Both the position numbers and the translations under genes were made by a program. A stretch of DNA of 7,299 nucleotides, taken from the NCBI GenBank assembly GCA_015520065.1, contig WAQV01000005.1, positions 1 to 7,299 on the forward strand. The letters run 5' to 3'. Position 1 is the first letter of the stretch; the number at the start of each line of letters is the position of its first letter. This DNA is from Candidatus Pacearchaeota archaeon. Its GTDB lineage: Archaea > Nanobdellota > Nanobdellia > Pacearchaeales > GW2011-AR1. Below the pieces are notes generated by a model, which worked only from the letters and a program-made list of their open reading frames with translations, made no database searches and was not told the origin of the DNA. Shown here one piece after another: positions 1 through 5,168 of the stretch.

Positions 1-417
1 AGTGTCTATGCAATAAAAAAATTTCTTTCCCTCAACTCTTCAGTGCAGGCAGCAAAGTTTATCGACAGTTTTCAGTCAGATATTGATAAGCTCTGGAAAG
101 GAACGCAAGGTAAAACTGAAAAAACCTATTACCTTCCTGGAAAAATAAAGATGGTTTGTTTTGTAAATTCCGAAGACAAAGCAAGAGGAAAAAATAAAGA
201 GAAATATTTTGAGCTAACCCGTTTGGGCCAAAGTGTTGTATTTTACCCTTTGGGCTCAGGAGAAGGATTTGATTCTGCAGACATAAAGCACATTAATTTA
301 GAGAAAATTACAGAAGATGAGAACCCTTTCTGCATAAAGAACTCCAACGGAAAAGTAAAGGTGGTTTTGGAAAAAAGATATGGAGAACCTCTGATAACAG
401 TTAAACGTTCCCCATAA
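1..417 (+). CDS. Uncharacterised archaeal protein, C-terminal part (5' end outside window)
   Basis: The frame is open from the first base and continues to TAA at 415-417, so about 138 residues are visible and the true start lies upstream. A GTG at 43 could be taken as the start, but the preceding 14 codons read as ordinary coding sequence. The visible part begins with a hydrophobic/polar helix (AIKKFLSLNSSV), followed by FIDSFQSDIDKLWKGTQG and then a beta-rich stretch containing YYLPGKIKMVCFVN around residues 43-56. From memory, this 'LPxxIxxVCFV' pattern resembles uncharacterised DPANN proteins that often have an N-terminal membrane segment; that segment would be off the left edge. No catalytic motif is seen and the function is unknown. 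It ends 31 bp before the PC4-like gene on the same strand. Confidence 0.7.
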   Translation, partial: SVYAIKKFLSLNSSVQAAKFIDSFQSDIDKLWKGTQGKTEKTYYLPGKIKMVCFVNSEDKARGKNKEKYFELTRLGQSVVFYPLGSGEGFDSADIKHINLEKITEDENPFCIKNSNGKVKVVLEKRYGEPLITVKRSP

Positions 418-448
418 ACTTTAAAAAAGGATTTTACTTCCAGAAGAC

Positions 449-796
449 ATGGAAAAAGATATTGGGAAGATAACAAAAAATGATTCTACAGACATTGTTG
501 TCAGGATTGATGATTTTGGAGGTAAAATCGGTTTAACAATAAGAGAGTTCGTTACAGGTGAAAGATATACTGGATTTACAAAAGCAGGTGTCAGAATTCC
601 TGCTTCTGAATTTAAAAAATTTAAAGATATAATTAACTCTATTGATGAAGCTGACCTTGAAGCTGAATCATCTGAAAGCTCTGGAACTGCTGGCTCTTCT
701 GAAGAAGAGCAAGATAAAGTAGAAAGCATCAAAGTTGGAGAACAGCCTTCTGCACCATCAGAATCAGAAACTGACGAGTCTCTTCCTGATTACTGA
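449..796 (+). CDS. PC4-like single-stranded-DNA-binding transcription cofactor with acidic C-terminal tail
   Basis: This 115-residue protein has two parts. Residues 1-65 match the PC4/Sub1 fold: a start like ITKNDSTDIVVRID, then FGGKIGLTIREF (23-34), then a positively charged loop and KAGVRIPASEFKKFKDII (45-62). These correspond to the family's 'F-x-GK-x-x-x-D/T-IRE' strand, 'KGI-x-L' strand and closing helix. PC4 proteins bind single-stranded or unwound DNA as dimers and act in transcription or repair. Residues 66-115 are a disordered tail rich in Ser, Glu and Asp with almost no basic residues. Eukaryotic PC4 has a Ser/acidic stretch at the opposite, N-terminal end. Only a weak SD (CAGAAG) precedes the ATG, and no clear TATA box was found, so it may be transcribed with the upstream gene. 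It converges with trmY, leaving 17 bp between the stop codons. Confidence 0.75.
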   Translation: MEKDIGKITKNDSTDIVVRIDDFGGKIGLTIREFVTGERYTGFTKAGVRIPASEFKKFKDIINSIDEADLEAESSESSGTAGSSEEEQDKVESIKVGEQPSAPSESETDESLPDY

Positions 797-813
797 AATC
801 CGCTAATCTTTCT

Positions 814-1419
814 TTAACTCCTCTCTGCTTCTCTAATATCTAACTCGTTATTGACAATTGTTATTACCTGACTCGCAAAATACATTTTTGGCCCTACTGA
901 AATTTTTGTTGCTATTTTCTTAAGCCTTTTAAGTTCCTTAGCTGGCAAGCCTTCGTGGTCTCCTATAACAAAGACGCTATTTTCCGGGATTGTTTCTTTT
1001 CTTATGCTCTTTCCTTTTTTGTCCAGGATAAAAATCTTTTTCCCTTCATTCATTAACTCGTCTATAACTCCAAGAAAACTCTTTTTCTCAATGAAACAGC
1101 CTGGCAAAACCTCTTTCTTTTTTCCAGGAGTGTACTTATAGAGTATTTTCTTTATAAGATTCCCAACATCCTTTTTGCTTATTTCCAGTTCATCCTTAAT
1201 CTGCATTTCTATATGTTTTGGCGGGTCAGGAGGGCCATAAAAAACAAGATGCATTTTAACATCTTTTCTGAAAGCATGAGAAAGAAAAAACGCTGAGATA
1301 ATTGAGTGGATTGCAATATCCATTCTCCCGGCTTTCATTAAATCTCCTTTTCCTTTTTCTCCTGAAAGAGCTTTGCCAGATGTTACTGCCTTGCTTGAGA
1401 AATATACAAAATGCCTCAT
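814..1419 (-). CDS. trmY: tRNA (pseudouridine(54)-N1)-methyltransferase TrmY (SPOUT superfamily)
   Basis: TrmY methylates N1 of pseudouridine 54 in the T-loop of archaeal tRNAs to give m1-pseudouridine, using S-adenosylmethionine. The 201-residue product is the normal length for COG1901/DUF358. The N-terminus MRHFVYFSSKAVTSGK matches the family start. GRMDIAIHSIISAFFLSHAFRKDV (31-54) is the conserved 'GR-x-D ... FFLSH-x-x-R-x-D' block. YGPPDPP (61-67) matches the family YGxPxPP motif. VFVIGDHEGLP (149-159) is the SPOUT trefoil-knot SAM loop, followed by the second knot strand around ASQVITIVNNELD (172-184). It is the last gene of a minus-strand cluster, 23 bp after the DUF1284-like gene. The substrate base is a pseudouridine, so its position downstream of a pseudouridine synthase makes biochemical sense, although Pus10 rather than Cbf5 is the known archaeal maker of Psi54. 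Confidence 0.92.
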   Translation of the reverse strand: MRHFVYFSSKAVTSGKALSGEKGKGDLMKAGRMDIAIHSIISAFFLSHAFRKDVKMHLVFYGPPDPPKHIEMQIKDELEISKKDVGNLIKKILYKYTPGKKKEVLPGCFIEKKSFLGVIDELMNEGKKIFILDKKGKSIRKETIPENSVFVIGDHEGLPAKELKRLKKIATKISVGPKMYFASQVITIVNNELDIREAERS

Positions 1420-1442
1420 TTAACTAAGAAGATAGGCTTCTT

Positions 1443-1892
1443 TTAATATTTTTGTTCTATTTTATTGATTATATGCTCTAAAGAATATTTTTTATCTGTT
1501 TCCAGACCAGCACTTCTTAGAAATTTATCAGTTCTAAAACCATTGATAAGTCCTATCACAAAGACGATAGGAGAGTAAATCTTTTTTTCATGATAGATTT
1601 TATACAAAGTATCCAGTGAGGATTTTTTGCAAGTGGATATGTAAGGACAATATGCTTCGCATAAACTGTCAATATTCATTCCTCCAGTGAAAGGATTTAT
1701 ATCACTAACAATCTCTACAACAGTGTTTTTAGGGTCAAAGCTCTGCGCCCAGTTTACTACTTTTTCAAAATCCCCTTTTCCATAAACCTTGTCAAACAGC
1801 CATCTCTTAAGATTGAATTTTCTGCTAAGGTTTGCTTTCCTGTAAGCAATAAACGGTTCTACATGGTGTGCCATTAATTTTATCTCTTCCAT
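1443..1892 (-). CDS. DUF1284-like cysteine-rich protein, possible metal or Fe-S binder
   Basis: This 149-residue protein is tentatively assigned to the DUF1284 group. The reasons are the N-terminal IKLMAHHVEPFIAY (4-17), similar to that family's 'LRPHHLLCI' start; a VVEIVSDIN stretch (58-66); and a compact cysteine cluster SLCEAYCPYISTCKK (76-90), with Cys78, Cys82 and Cys88 in a C-x3-C-x5-C arrangement. Three cysteines plus the His9/His10 pair could form a metal or Fe-S site, which is inference. The rest is mixed helix with no known active site. The ATG at 1892 has no good SD, but a TATA-like element lies 25 bp upstream, which fits a leaderless transcript. The gene lies 31 bp after cbf5 and 23 bp before trmY on the same strand, so a link to RNA modification is plausible but unproven. 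Confidence 0.6.
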   Translation of the reverse strand: MEEIKLMAHHVEPFIAYRKANLSRKFNLKRWLFDKVYGKGDFEKVVNWAQSFDPKNTVVEIVSDINPFTGGMNIDSLCEAYCPYISTCKKSSLDTLYKIYHEKKIYSPIVFVIGLINGFRTDKFLRSAGLETDKKYSLEHIINKIEQKY

Positions 1893-1912
1893 AAAAAACC
1901 TGGTTGCATCGC

Positions 1913-1920
1913 ATTTATAA
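1913..1920 (-). promoter_or_regulatory. TATA-like element for a possible leaderless promoter of the DUF1284-like gene
   Basis: On the minus strand TTATAAAT is centred about 25 bp upstream of the ATG at 1892, immediately after the cbf5 stop codon. Archaeal TATA boxes are centred about 26 bp before the transcription start, so a transcript would begin at or beside the start codon. This would let the DUF1284-like gene and trmY be expressed independently of cbf5. The match is short and could be chance in AT-rich DNA. Confidence 0.4.
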
Positions 1921-1923
1921 GAG

Positions 1924-2838
1924 TTACTTTTTCACAGGCTGCAAAACAAACTCTGGCTTTGCAAATATATCTCCTTCATTAACAACTTTTGCAACCTCTA
2001 TAAATCTATCTTCAGAAAAAACAGAAACTATGCTGCCAGCTTTTAGTGTTTTAACATCTGAAGGATTTTCCAAATCTCCTCTCAGAATAGGTTTTCCTGT
2101 AAGAAGCCTTTCTGCAGAGCTTTCCTTAATCTTAACAATTCTGTAAATCCAGCTTACTATCTCAGCTGGGATTAAAATGTCCCTTAATGGCTCCTCGTTT
2201 CCTTTTTCAAATTCCTCAACAGCTTTGTCAAACTCATATAAATTTACAGCAGAGTATTTCCAGTTTTCACTCTGGACTTCAGAAAAAATTCCTGCCCTGA
2301 TTCTTCTTAATTCCAGCATATGGGCACCAATCCCGAGTTCTTTTCCTAAATCATCAATCAGTTTTCTTATGTAAGTTCCACCTTCGCATTCAACATGAAA
2401 CAGAATGTCCTTTCTATCTTTTTCAAGCAACTCAAATTTTTTTATCACTCTTTCACGAGGTTGCCTCTTTACACTTGATTTTACAGGAGGAATCTGTATA
2501 ATCTTGCCTGTAAATTTCTCTTTTATTGTCTTTTTTATGTTCTCTAAATCCATATCCTTATGAATTCTCATAATCCCTACATACTCTTTGTCTTCTCCAA
2601 TAAAAAATCCTGTAAGCTTGCATGCCCTGTTTAAGGCAATTGGAAGAACTCCAGTAACCTTAGGGTCAAGGGTTCCAAAATGGCTTGTTTTTCTTACTCC
2701 AAACTGTTTTAACCTTTCTCTTACATAATCAGAAACATTAAAGCTTGTAGGTCCTGCAGGCTTGTCAATATTTACAATGCAAAATTCCAAAAGCTCTTTT
2801 ATAGATTTTTTGTTTTTTATCTTCTCTATGTCAATCAT
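1924..2838 (-). CDS. cbf5: Cbf5/dyskerin-type pseudouridine synthase, H/ACA RNP catalytic subunit
   Basis: Cbf5 is the catalytic subunit of archaeal H/ACA guide RNPs, converting target uridines in rRNA to pseudouridine; it can also act on tRNA U55 without a guide. With the ATG at 2838 the protein has 304 residues. IVNIDKPAGPTS (21-32) is the TruB-family motif I. SHFGTLDPKVTGVLP (52-66) holds the catalytic Asp58. KEYVGIM (84-90), IPPVKSSVKR (116-125), ECEGGTYIRKLIDDLG (150-165) and GAHMLELRRIRAG (171-183) are the other conserved blocks. Residues about 231-295 form the C-terminal PUA domain (AERLLTGKPILRGD...GSIVSVFSEDRFIEVAKV). An upstream in-frame TTG at 2856 lies at or before the predicted transcription start, so the ATG is preferred. 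Compared with Pyrococcus Cbf5 it lacks most of the N-terminal extension, and it has Phe where the usual motif reads HGGTLDP. Confidence 0.93.
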   Translation of the reverse strand: MIDIEKIKNKKSIKELLEFCIVNIDKPAGPTSFNVSDYVRERLKQFGVRKTSHFGTLDPKVTGVLPIALNRACKLTGFFIGEDKEYVGIMRIHKDMDLENIKKTIKEKFTGKIIQIPPVKSSVKRQPRERVIKKFELLEKDRKDILFHVECEGGTYIRKLIDDLGKELGIGAHMLELRRIRAGIFSEVQSENWKYSAVNLYEFDKAVEEFEKGNEEPLRDILIPAEIVSWIYRIVKIKESSAERLLTGKPILRGDLENPSDVKTLKAGSIVSVFSEDRFIEVAKVVNEGDIFAKPEFVLQPVKK

Positions 2839-2858
2839 TTTAGCAAACTTTAGCAAAC
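2839..2858. repeat. Perfect 10-bp tandem duplication in the cbf5 leader
   Basis: TTTAGCAAAC occurs twice in direct succession, ending one base before the TATA-side ATG and abutting the cbf5 start codon. On the coding strand it reads GTTTGCTAAA twice, followed by ATG. It is probably a small slippage duplication. It also creates the in-frame TTG at 2856 that could be mistaken for the gene start. Confidence 0.8.
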
Positions 2859-2872
2859 ATTATTTTTTAAGG

Positions 2873-2879
2873 TATAAAA
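2873..2879 (-). promoter_or_regulatory. TATA box of the cbf5 operon
   Basis: The minus strand reads TTTTATA here. A start about 26 bp downstream would fall near 2850, giving a leader of roughly 12 nt before the ATG at 2838. This placement argues against translation from the TTG at 2856. Confidence 0.5.
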
Positions 2880-2904
2880 CATCATTAATAACAAATTGGA
2901 AAGG

Positions 2905-2912
2905 TTTTTATA
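2905..2912 (+). promoter_or_regulatory. TATA box of the CxxC-protein gene
   Basis: TTTTTATA is preceded by the purine-rich GGAAAGG, a plausible BRE, and lies about 42 bp before the ATG at 2951. The expected transcription start is near 2935, leaving a short leader of about 15 nt. It is divergent from the cbf5 promoter, and the two TATA boxes are about 33 bp apart. Confidence 0.55.
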
Positions 2913-2950
2913 GTTTAAAAAACTCTGTTATACATTAAATGCATTAAAAG

Positions 2951-3406
2951 ATGGTGATAACTCCTGAAAAATTTTTTGGTCTTTCATTTGAAGAGCAGCG
3001 AAAGCAGATACATGATTACAAACTGCAGTTAGAGAAGAAAATAAAAGATTCTTCACGGTTTCAGTTAAGCTATGGAAAAGCTGCAGCTGATTTCTACAAG
3101 AATGTCTTAAAGCTTGAAAAAATTGATAATTTTCCAATACTCTCGCATCTTGAAGATAAACTATATCTTCACTGCATTGAATGTGGATATTTGTTTGATG
3201 GCAAATTTGACAACGACAAGACTGTGGGATACCTCTCAGAGATTCTTGATGAGATTTTCTCACCATTCAATATTTCTTCTGGATATTGCAACGAGTGTTT
3301 CAATGAGGCCAAAATAAGAATGAGAATAAACAATTTAATGTCGTTTCTTAAAACAAACCAAAACCTAATATTGCAAATACAGAGCCGGTTTTCAGAAATA
3401 TATTAA
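2951..3406 (+). CDS. Unrecognised protein with two CxxC pairs (possible zinc site)
   Basis: I do not recognise this 151-residue protein. An N-terminal helical region (about 12-57) is rich in Lys, Gln and Glu. LYLHCIECGYLF (71-82) holds Cys75 and Cys78, and SGYCNECFNEA (110-120) holds Cys113 and Cys116. Two CxxC pairs 34 residues apart, each beside aromatic and glycine residues, look like the two knuckles of a zinc ribbon or treble-clef-like site. A C-terminal helix (119-149) follows. There is no signal peptide or membrane segment, so it is probably cytoplasmic. It has its own TATA box and no close partner on the same strand: it diverges from cbf5 and its stop lies 11 bp from that of convergent eL31. 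A nucleic-acid-binding role would fit a zinc ribbon but is only a guess. Confidence 0.75.
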   Translation: MVITPEKFFGLSFEEQRKQIHDYKLQLEKKIKDSSRFQLSYGKAAADFYKNVLKLEKIDNFPILSHLEDKLYLHCIECGYLFDGKFDNDKTVGYLSEILDEIFSPFNISSGYCNECFNEAKIRMRINNLMSFLKTNQNLILQIQSRFSEIY

Positions 3407-3416
3407 TCTGATTAAT
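3402..3416. repeat. Short dyad between convergent gene ends
   Basis: ATTAAT-CTG-ATTAAT spans the stop codon of the CxxC-protein gene and lies just before the eL31 stop. The half-sites are palindromic, so this is both a direct and an inverted repeat. An all-AU 6-bp stem is weak, so I do not call it a terminator. Confidence 0.35.
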
Positions 3417-3417
3417 G

Positions 3418-4047
3418 TTATTTAGCTAGAGCTTTTCTGAACTGGTGCTTTGGCTGTTTTTTTGTTAAAGCGGTGTCAGATTTATGCTTCTCAAGCTTAT
3501 GTTCTGACTTTGCAGCTTTTTCCCCTGCCTCGATTACAGAAGCAATCTTCTCTTTTTTCTCTTCTTCGCTCTCTTTTGATTCTGCTGCCTCTTTCTCAGC
3601 CTGTTTCTCCTGCTTCTCTTCAGCTTTTTCCGCTTTTTGTTCAGTCTCAGTGGTTGTTTCCGGCTTTTTCTCACTAACAGCTTCAAGAGCTTTCTGCTCT
3701 TTTCTTTCCTCTCTCGCTTTCTTGAACTTTAGTTTTTCAGGCATTTCTGCAAGCTCAGCTCTAACAACCTCGTTTCCTTTGCTGTCTTTCTCGAGGATAG
3801 CTTTTACTTTTACCTTTGCAGGAGGTTTTCTTATTCCTCTAAGCCAGACAAACTCATTCAGATATCTGTCTATTTTTATTTTCCCTAAATCCCTATCTCT
3901 TATTTTCATATGCCTTGCTAAAAACTCTTTTATTGTTTTTATTGCTCTGTTTGCTTTTTTGTATCTTGGCACGATTCTGCATTTCTCTCTAAGAGGAATT
4001 ACATACTCTCTTTCAATTTTTCCTGTTTGGCTTGTTTCCTGACTCAT
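3418..4047 (-). CDS. rpl31e: Large-subunit ribosomal protein eL31 with a long charged C-terminal extension
   Basis: eL31 sits near the peptide exit tunnel of archaeal and eukaryotic large subunits. Residues 9-104 carry the family fold: GKIEREYVIPLREKCRIVPRYKKANRAIKTIKEFLARHMK, then LNEFVWLRGIRKPPAKVKVKAI (63-84), with the typical 'W-x-RGI-x-x-PP' signature. Normal archaeal eL31 is about 80-95 residues. This one has 209, with a tail from about 105 that is rich in Lys, Glu, Ala and Gln and probably helical or disordered, ending in a basic stretch. Part of the tail (130-158) resembles the tail of uL10 in the neighbouring operon, including 15 identical nucleotides. An AGGT SD lies 3-4 nt before the ATG. 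It is the last gene of the eS19 operon, 21 bp after eL39; the usual downstream partner eIF6 is absent. Confidence 0.93.
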   Translation of the reverse strand: MSQETSQTGKIEREYVIPLREKCRIVPRYKKANRAIKTIKEFLARHMKIRDRDLGKIKIDRYLNEFVWLRGIRKPPAKVKVKAILEKDSKGNEVVRAELAEMPEKLKFKKAREERKEQKALEAVSEKKPETTTETEQKAEKAEEKQEKQAEKEAAESKESEEEKKEKIASVIEAGEKAAKSEHKLEKHKSDTALTKKQPKHQFRKALAK

Positions 4048-4068
4048 TTTACCTTAATTATTGCAGCT

Positions 4069-4272
4069 TTAACCTAAATGATTCTTTTTCTCTTTTCTTG
4101 GCTTAATATGAAGTTTGGTTCTTCTCCATGAACGCCTATGCCTTGTAACTGCTGAAGGATGTATTCTTTTTCCCATTCCAAACTTTCTTAAAATAACCCA
4201 TACTGGAGCCCATTTAACCCTTCTTCCGAATTTTGCAAGCCTTGCTTTTTTCAAAGGATTTTTTATTCCCAT
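4069..4272 (-). CDS. rpl39e: Large-subunit ribosomal protein eL39
   Basis: eL39 is a tiny basic protein that lines the exit tunnel of the large subunit. The product has 67 residues against about 51 in most archaea. The core matches: KNPLKKARLAKFGRRVKWAPVWVILRK (4-30), then RHRRSWRRTKLHI (44-56), the equivalent of the family's 'KRHWRRSKL' end. The extra length comes from a few residues inserted around GMGKRIHPSAVT (32-43) and a basic tail KPRKEKKNHLG. The ATG is only one base after the stop of the upstream gene and is preceded by the strong SD GGAGGAG (4280-4286) with a 7-nt spacer, so the start is secure. The order with eL31 is typical of archaea. Confidence 0.93.
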   Translation of the reverse strand: MGIKNPLKKARLAKFGRRVKWAPVWVILRKFGMGKRIHPSAVTRHRRSWRRTKLHIKPRKEKKNHLG

Positions 4273-4273
4273 C

Positions 4274-4576
4274 TTAAATCTCCTCCAGTTTTACTCCTGT
4301 TTTATTTTCTATAAGTGATTTAAGGTTATCAGTATTTTGAGATGTGATTCTTATATTGATATAGTTAACAGGCGAGTTTGTATTGCCCTCAGTGCATATT
4401 ATGCCTTTCTTATCCCAGCTTACATACACTCTAACAGGAACCTCTATTAGCTCCTCTGATGCGTTCATTCTGACAAGTTTTGTCCTGTATATTCCTGCCA
4501 GATCCATCTCTTCAAAAAGCCACTTTCCAAGCCTTTCAAAATCCTTCTTTGCTACTTTGTAAAACTCAACTTTCAT
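4274..4576 (-). CDS. Unknown 100-residue protein inside the eS19-eL39-eL31 operon
   Basis: I do not recognise this protein. With the ATG at 4576 it has 100 residues; a TTG at 4585 would add three. It overlaps the end of eS19 by 11 bp and stops one base before the eL39 ATG, so it is surely translated from the ribosomal operon mRNA. Its features are a Lys-rich N-terminal helix (KVAKKDFERLGKWLFEEMD, 7-25), a likely beta-rich centre (KLVRMNA, LIEVPVRVYVSW, GIICTEG, YINIRITS) and a C-terminal helix (82-95). Two Trp residues (19, 54) and one Cys (61) are present, with no obvious metal site. In many archaea this slot between eS19 and eL39 is held by a PDCD5-like DNA-binding protein, which is all-helical and basic; this product does not look like it. 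A ribosome-associated role is a reasonable guess from context only. Confidence 0.8.
   Translation of the reverse strand: MKVEFYKVAKKDFERLGKWLFEEMDLAGIYRTKLVRMNASEELIEVPVRVYVSWDKKGIICTEGNTNSPVNYINIRITSQNTDNLKSLIENKTGVKLEEI
4280..4286 (-). promoter_or_regulatory. Strong Shine-Dalgarno of eL39
   Basis: GGAGGAG on the minus strand lies in the last codons of the preceding gene, 7 nt before the eL39 ATG at 4272. It fixes the eL39 start and indicates translation from a shared operon mRNA. Confidence 0.8.
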
Positions 4577-5003
4577 TTTTCCCAATGCTTTCTAAAAATT
4601 CTTTTCCTTTTTGAGTAAGCTGCCTTCCTGACCTTTTTTTAATTCCTTTCATTGGCTTGACTATCTCTGTAAATCCTGCTTTGTCTGCCTGTTGAAGAAT
4701 TGTTCTTATTATCTTTCCTCCGCCTTTTCTGAATTCTTCAGGCTTAAATCCTCTGTTTTTTCTTCCACCGTATTTTGTTCTTAACCTGTTTACTCCTACA
4801 ACTCCTTGTTTGTAAATCTGCCTTAAAATGCTAGCAGCCCTCTTGTACCAAAAATCAGGGTCATCAATTGGCCTCTCTTTGCTTGGAGAGGATTTTACAA
4901 ATTTCACCCATTCAGGCTCTTTAAACTCTGGGATTTTTTTCAGAGCTTCTGCTAACTTTAAGTTATACTGCTGTGCGTCTAAGTCATAAACTGGATTTGA
5001 CAT
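4566..5003 (-). CDS. rps19e: Small-subunit ribosomal protein eS19
   Basis: eS19 belongs to the head of the archaeal/eukaryotic small subunit. The 145-residue length is normal. Conserved blocks run the whole length: VYDLDAQQYNLKLAEALKK (5-23), EWVKFVKSSPSKERP (31-45), DFWYKRAASILRQIYKQGVVGVNRLRTKYGGRKNRG (50-85), and PEEFRKGGGKIIRTILQQADKAGF (88-111), ending with GRQLTQKGKEFLESI (126-140). It is the first gene of the minus-strand operon and its last codons overlap the next gene. The SD AGGAG lies 10 nt before the ATG, inside a small hairpin. The leader also holds a 10-bp inverted repeat, so translational control is likely. The TATA box at 5089-5096 places the transcript start near 5066. Confidence 0.95.
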   Translation of the reverse strand: MSNPVYDLDAQQYNLKLAEALKKIPEFKEPEWVKFVKSSPSKERPIDDPDFWYKRAASILRQIYKQGVVGVNRLRTKYGGRKNRGFKPEEFRKGGGKIIRTILQQADKAGFTEIVKPMKGIKKRSGRQLTQKGKEFLESIGKNES

Positions 5004-5012
5004 TTTTAAGCC

Positions 5013-5026
5013 ACTCCTCTCGGAGT
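5013..5026 (-). promoter_or_regulatory. Hairpin sequestering the eS19 Shine-Dalgarno
   Basis: Read on the minus strand as RNA this is ACUCC-GAGA-GGAGU: a 5-bp perfect stem closed by a GNRA-type tetraloop. The 3' arm is the ribosome binding site of eS19 (AGGAG, 5014-5018), so when folded it pairs the SD with an upstream anti-SD. The pairing is read directly; the regulatory role is inferred. Confidence 0.6.
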
Positions 5027-5029
5027 TAG

Positions 5030-5053
5030 AACGGTTAAAGCGTTTTAACCGTT
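5030..5053 (-). promoter_or_regulatory. Perfect 10-bp inverted repeat in the eS19 leader
   Basis: AACGGTTAAA and its exact complement TTTAACCGTT flank a 4-base loop. It lies downstream of the predicted eS19 transcription start (about 5066) and 3 nt before the SD hairpin, so it can fold in the leader RNA. As DNA, it could equally be an operator for a dimeric repressor. A 10-bp perfect match is unlikely to be accidental. Confidence 0.6.
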
Positions 5054-5088
5054 TAGCTTTTAATTTTAAAAGTTATTCACAAAGAGGG

Positions 5089-5096
5089 TTTATAAA
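5089..5096 (-). promoter_or_regulatory. TATA box of the eS19 operon
   Basis: TTTATAAA is self-complementary. Used on the minus strand, it predicts a transcript start near 5066 and a leader of about 63 nt containing both hairpins. Orientation cannot be settled from the box alone. Confidence 0.55.
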
Positions 5097-5141
5097 TTAT
5101 GCGGTTTTTTTAAGAACCTCCGGACTTGGCAAATAATAAAA

Positions 5142-5149
5142 TTTATAAA
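5142..5149 (+). promoter_or_regulatory. TATA box of the uL1-uL10-L12 operon
   Basis: A second TTTATAAA, preceded by A-rich sequence, lies about 94 bp before the uL1 ATG. A start about 26 bp from its centre falls at 5169-5172, coinciding with an AUG at 5169 and giving a roughly 70-nt leader before uL1. Confidence 0.55.
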
Positions 5150-5168
5150 GCCGTTTCTAATTGAAAAT

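Noticed and set aside
43..45. GTG as the start of the first gene
   Set aside because: The frame is open to the window edge and no SD precedes the GTG, so the gene is taken as partial.
505..515. TGATGA-like boxes (also near 641 and 6085) as C/D box sRNAs
   Set aside because: All lie inside well-supported coding sequence and lack paired D, C' and D' boxes at usual spacing.
797..813. Terminator between the convergent PC4-like and trmY genes
   Set aside because: The gap has only short T stretches and no stem; no support beyond position.
2839..2856. TTG start giving a 310-residue Cbf5
   Set aside because: The TATA box at 2873-2879 places the transcript start near 2850, after this codon, and the extra residues come from a tandem duplication; ATG 2838 is better.
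3402..3416. ATTAAT-CTG-ATTAAT as a bidirectional terminator
   Set aside because: A 6-bp all-AU stem without a following T-run is too weak; kept only as a short dyad.
3473..4042. 189-codon open frame on the plus strand opposite eL31
   Set aside because: It is the Ser/Phe/Leu-rich mirror of the Lys/Glu-rich eL31 gene, which is clearly real; no SD, promoter or family resemblance.
4577..4585. TTG start for the unknown gene after eS19
   Set aside because: ATG 4576 lies three codons downstream and is the more usual start; the sequence does not settle it fully.
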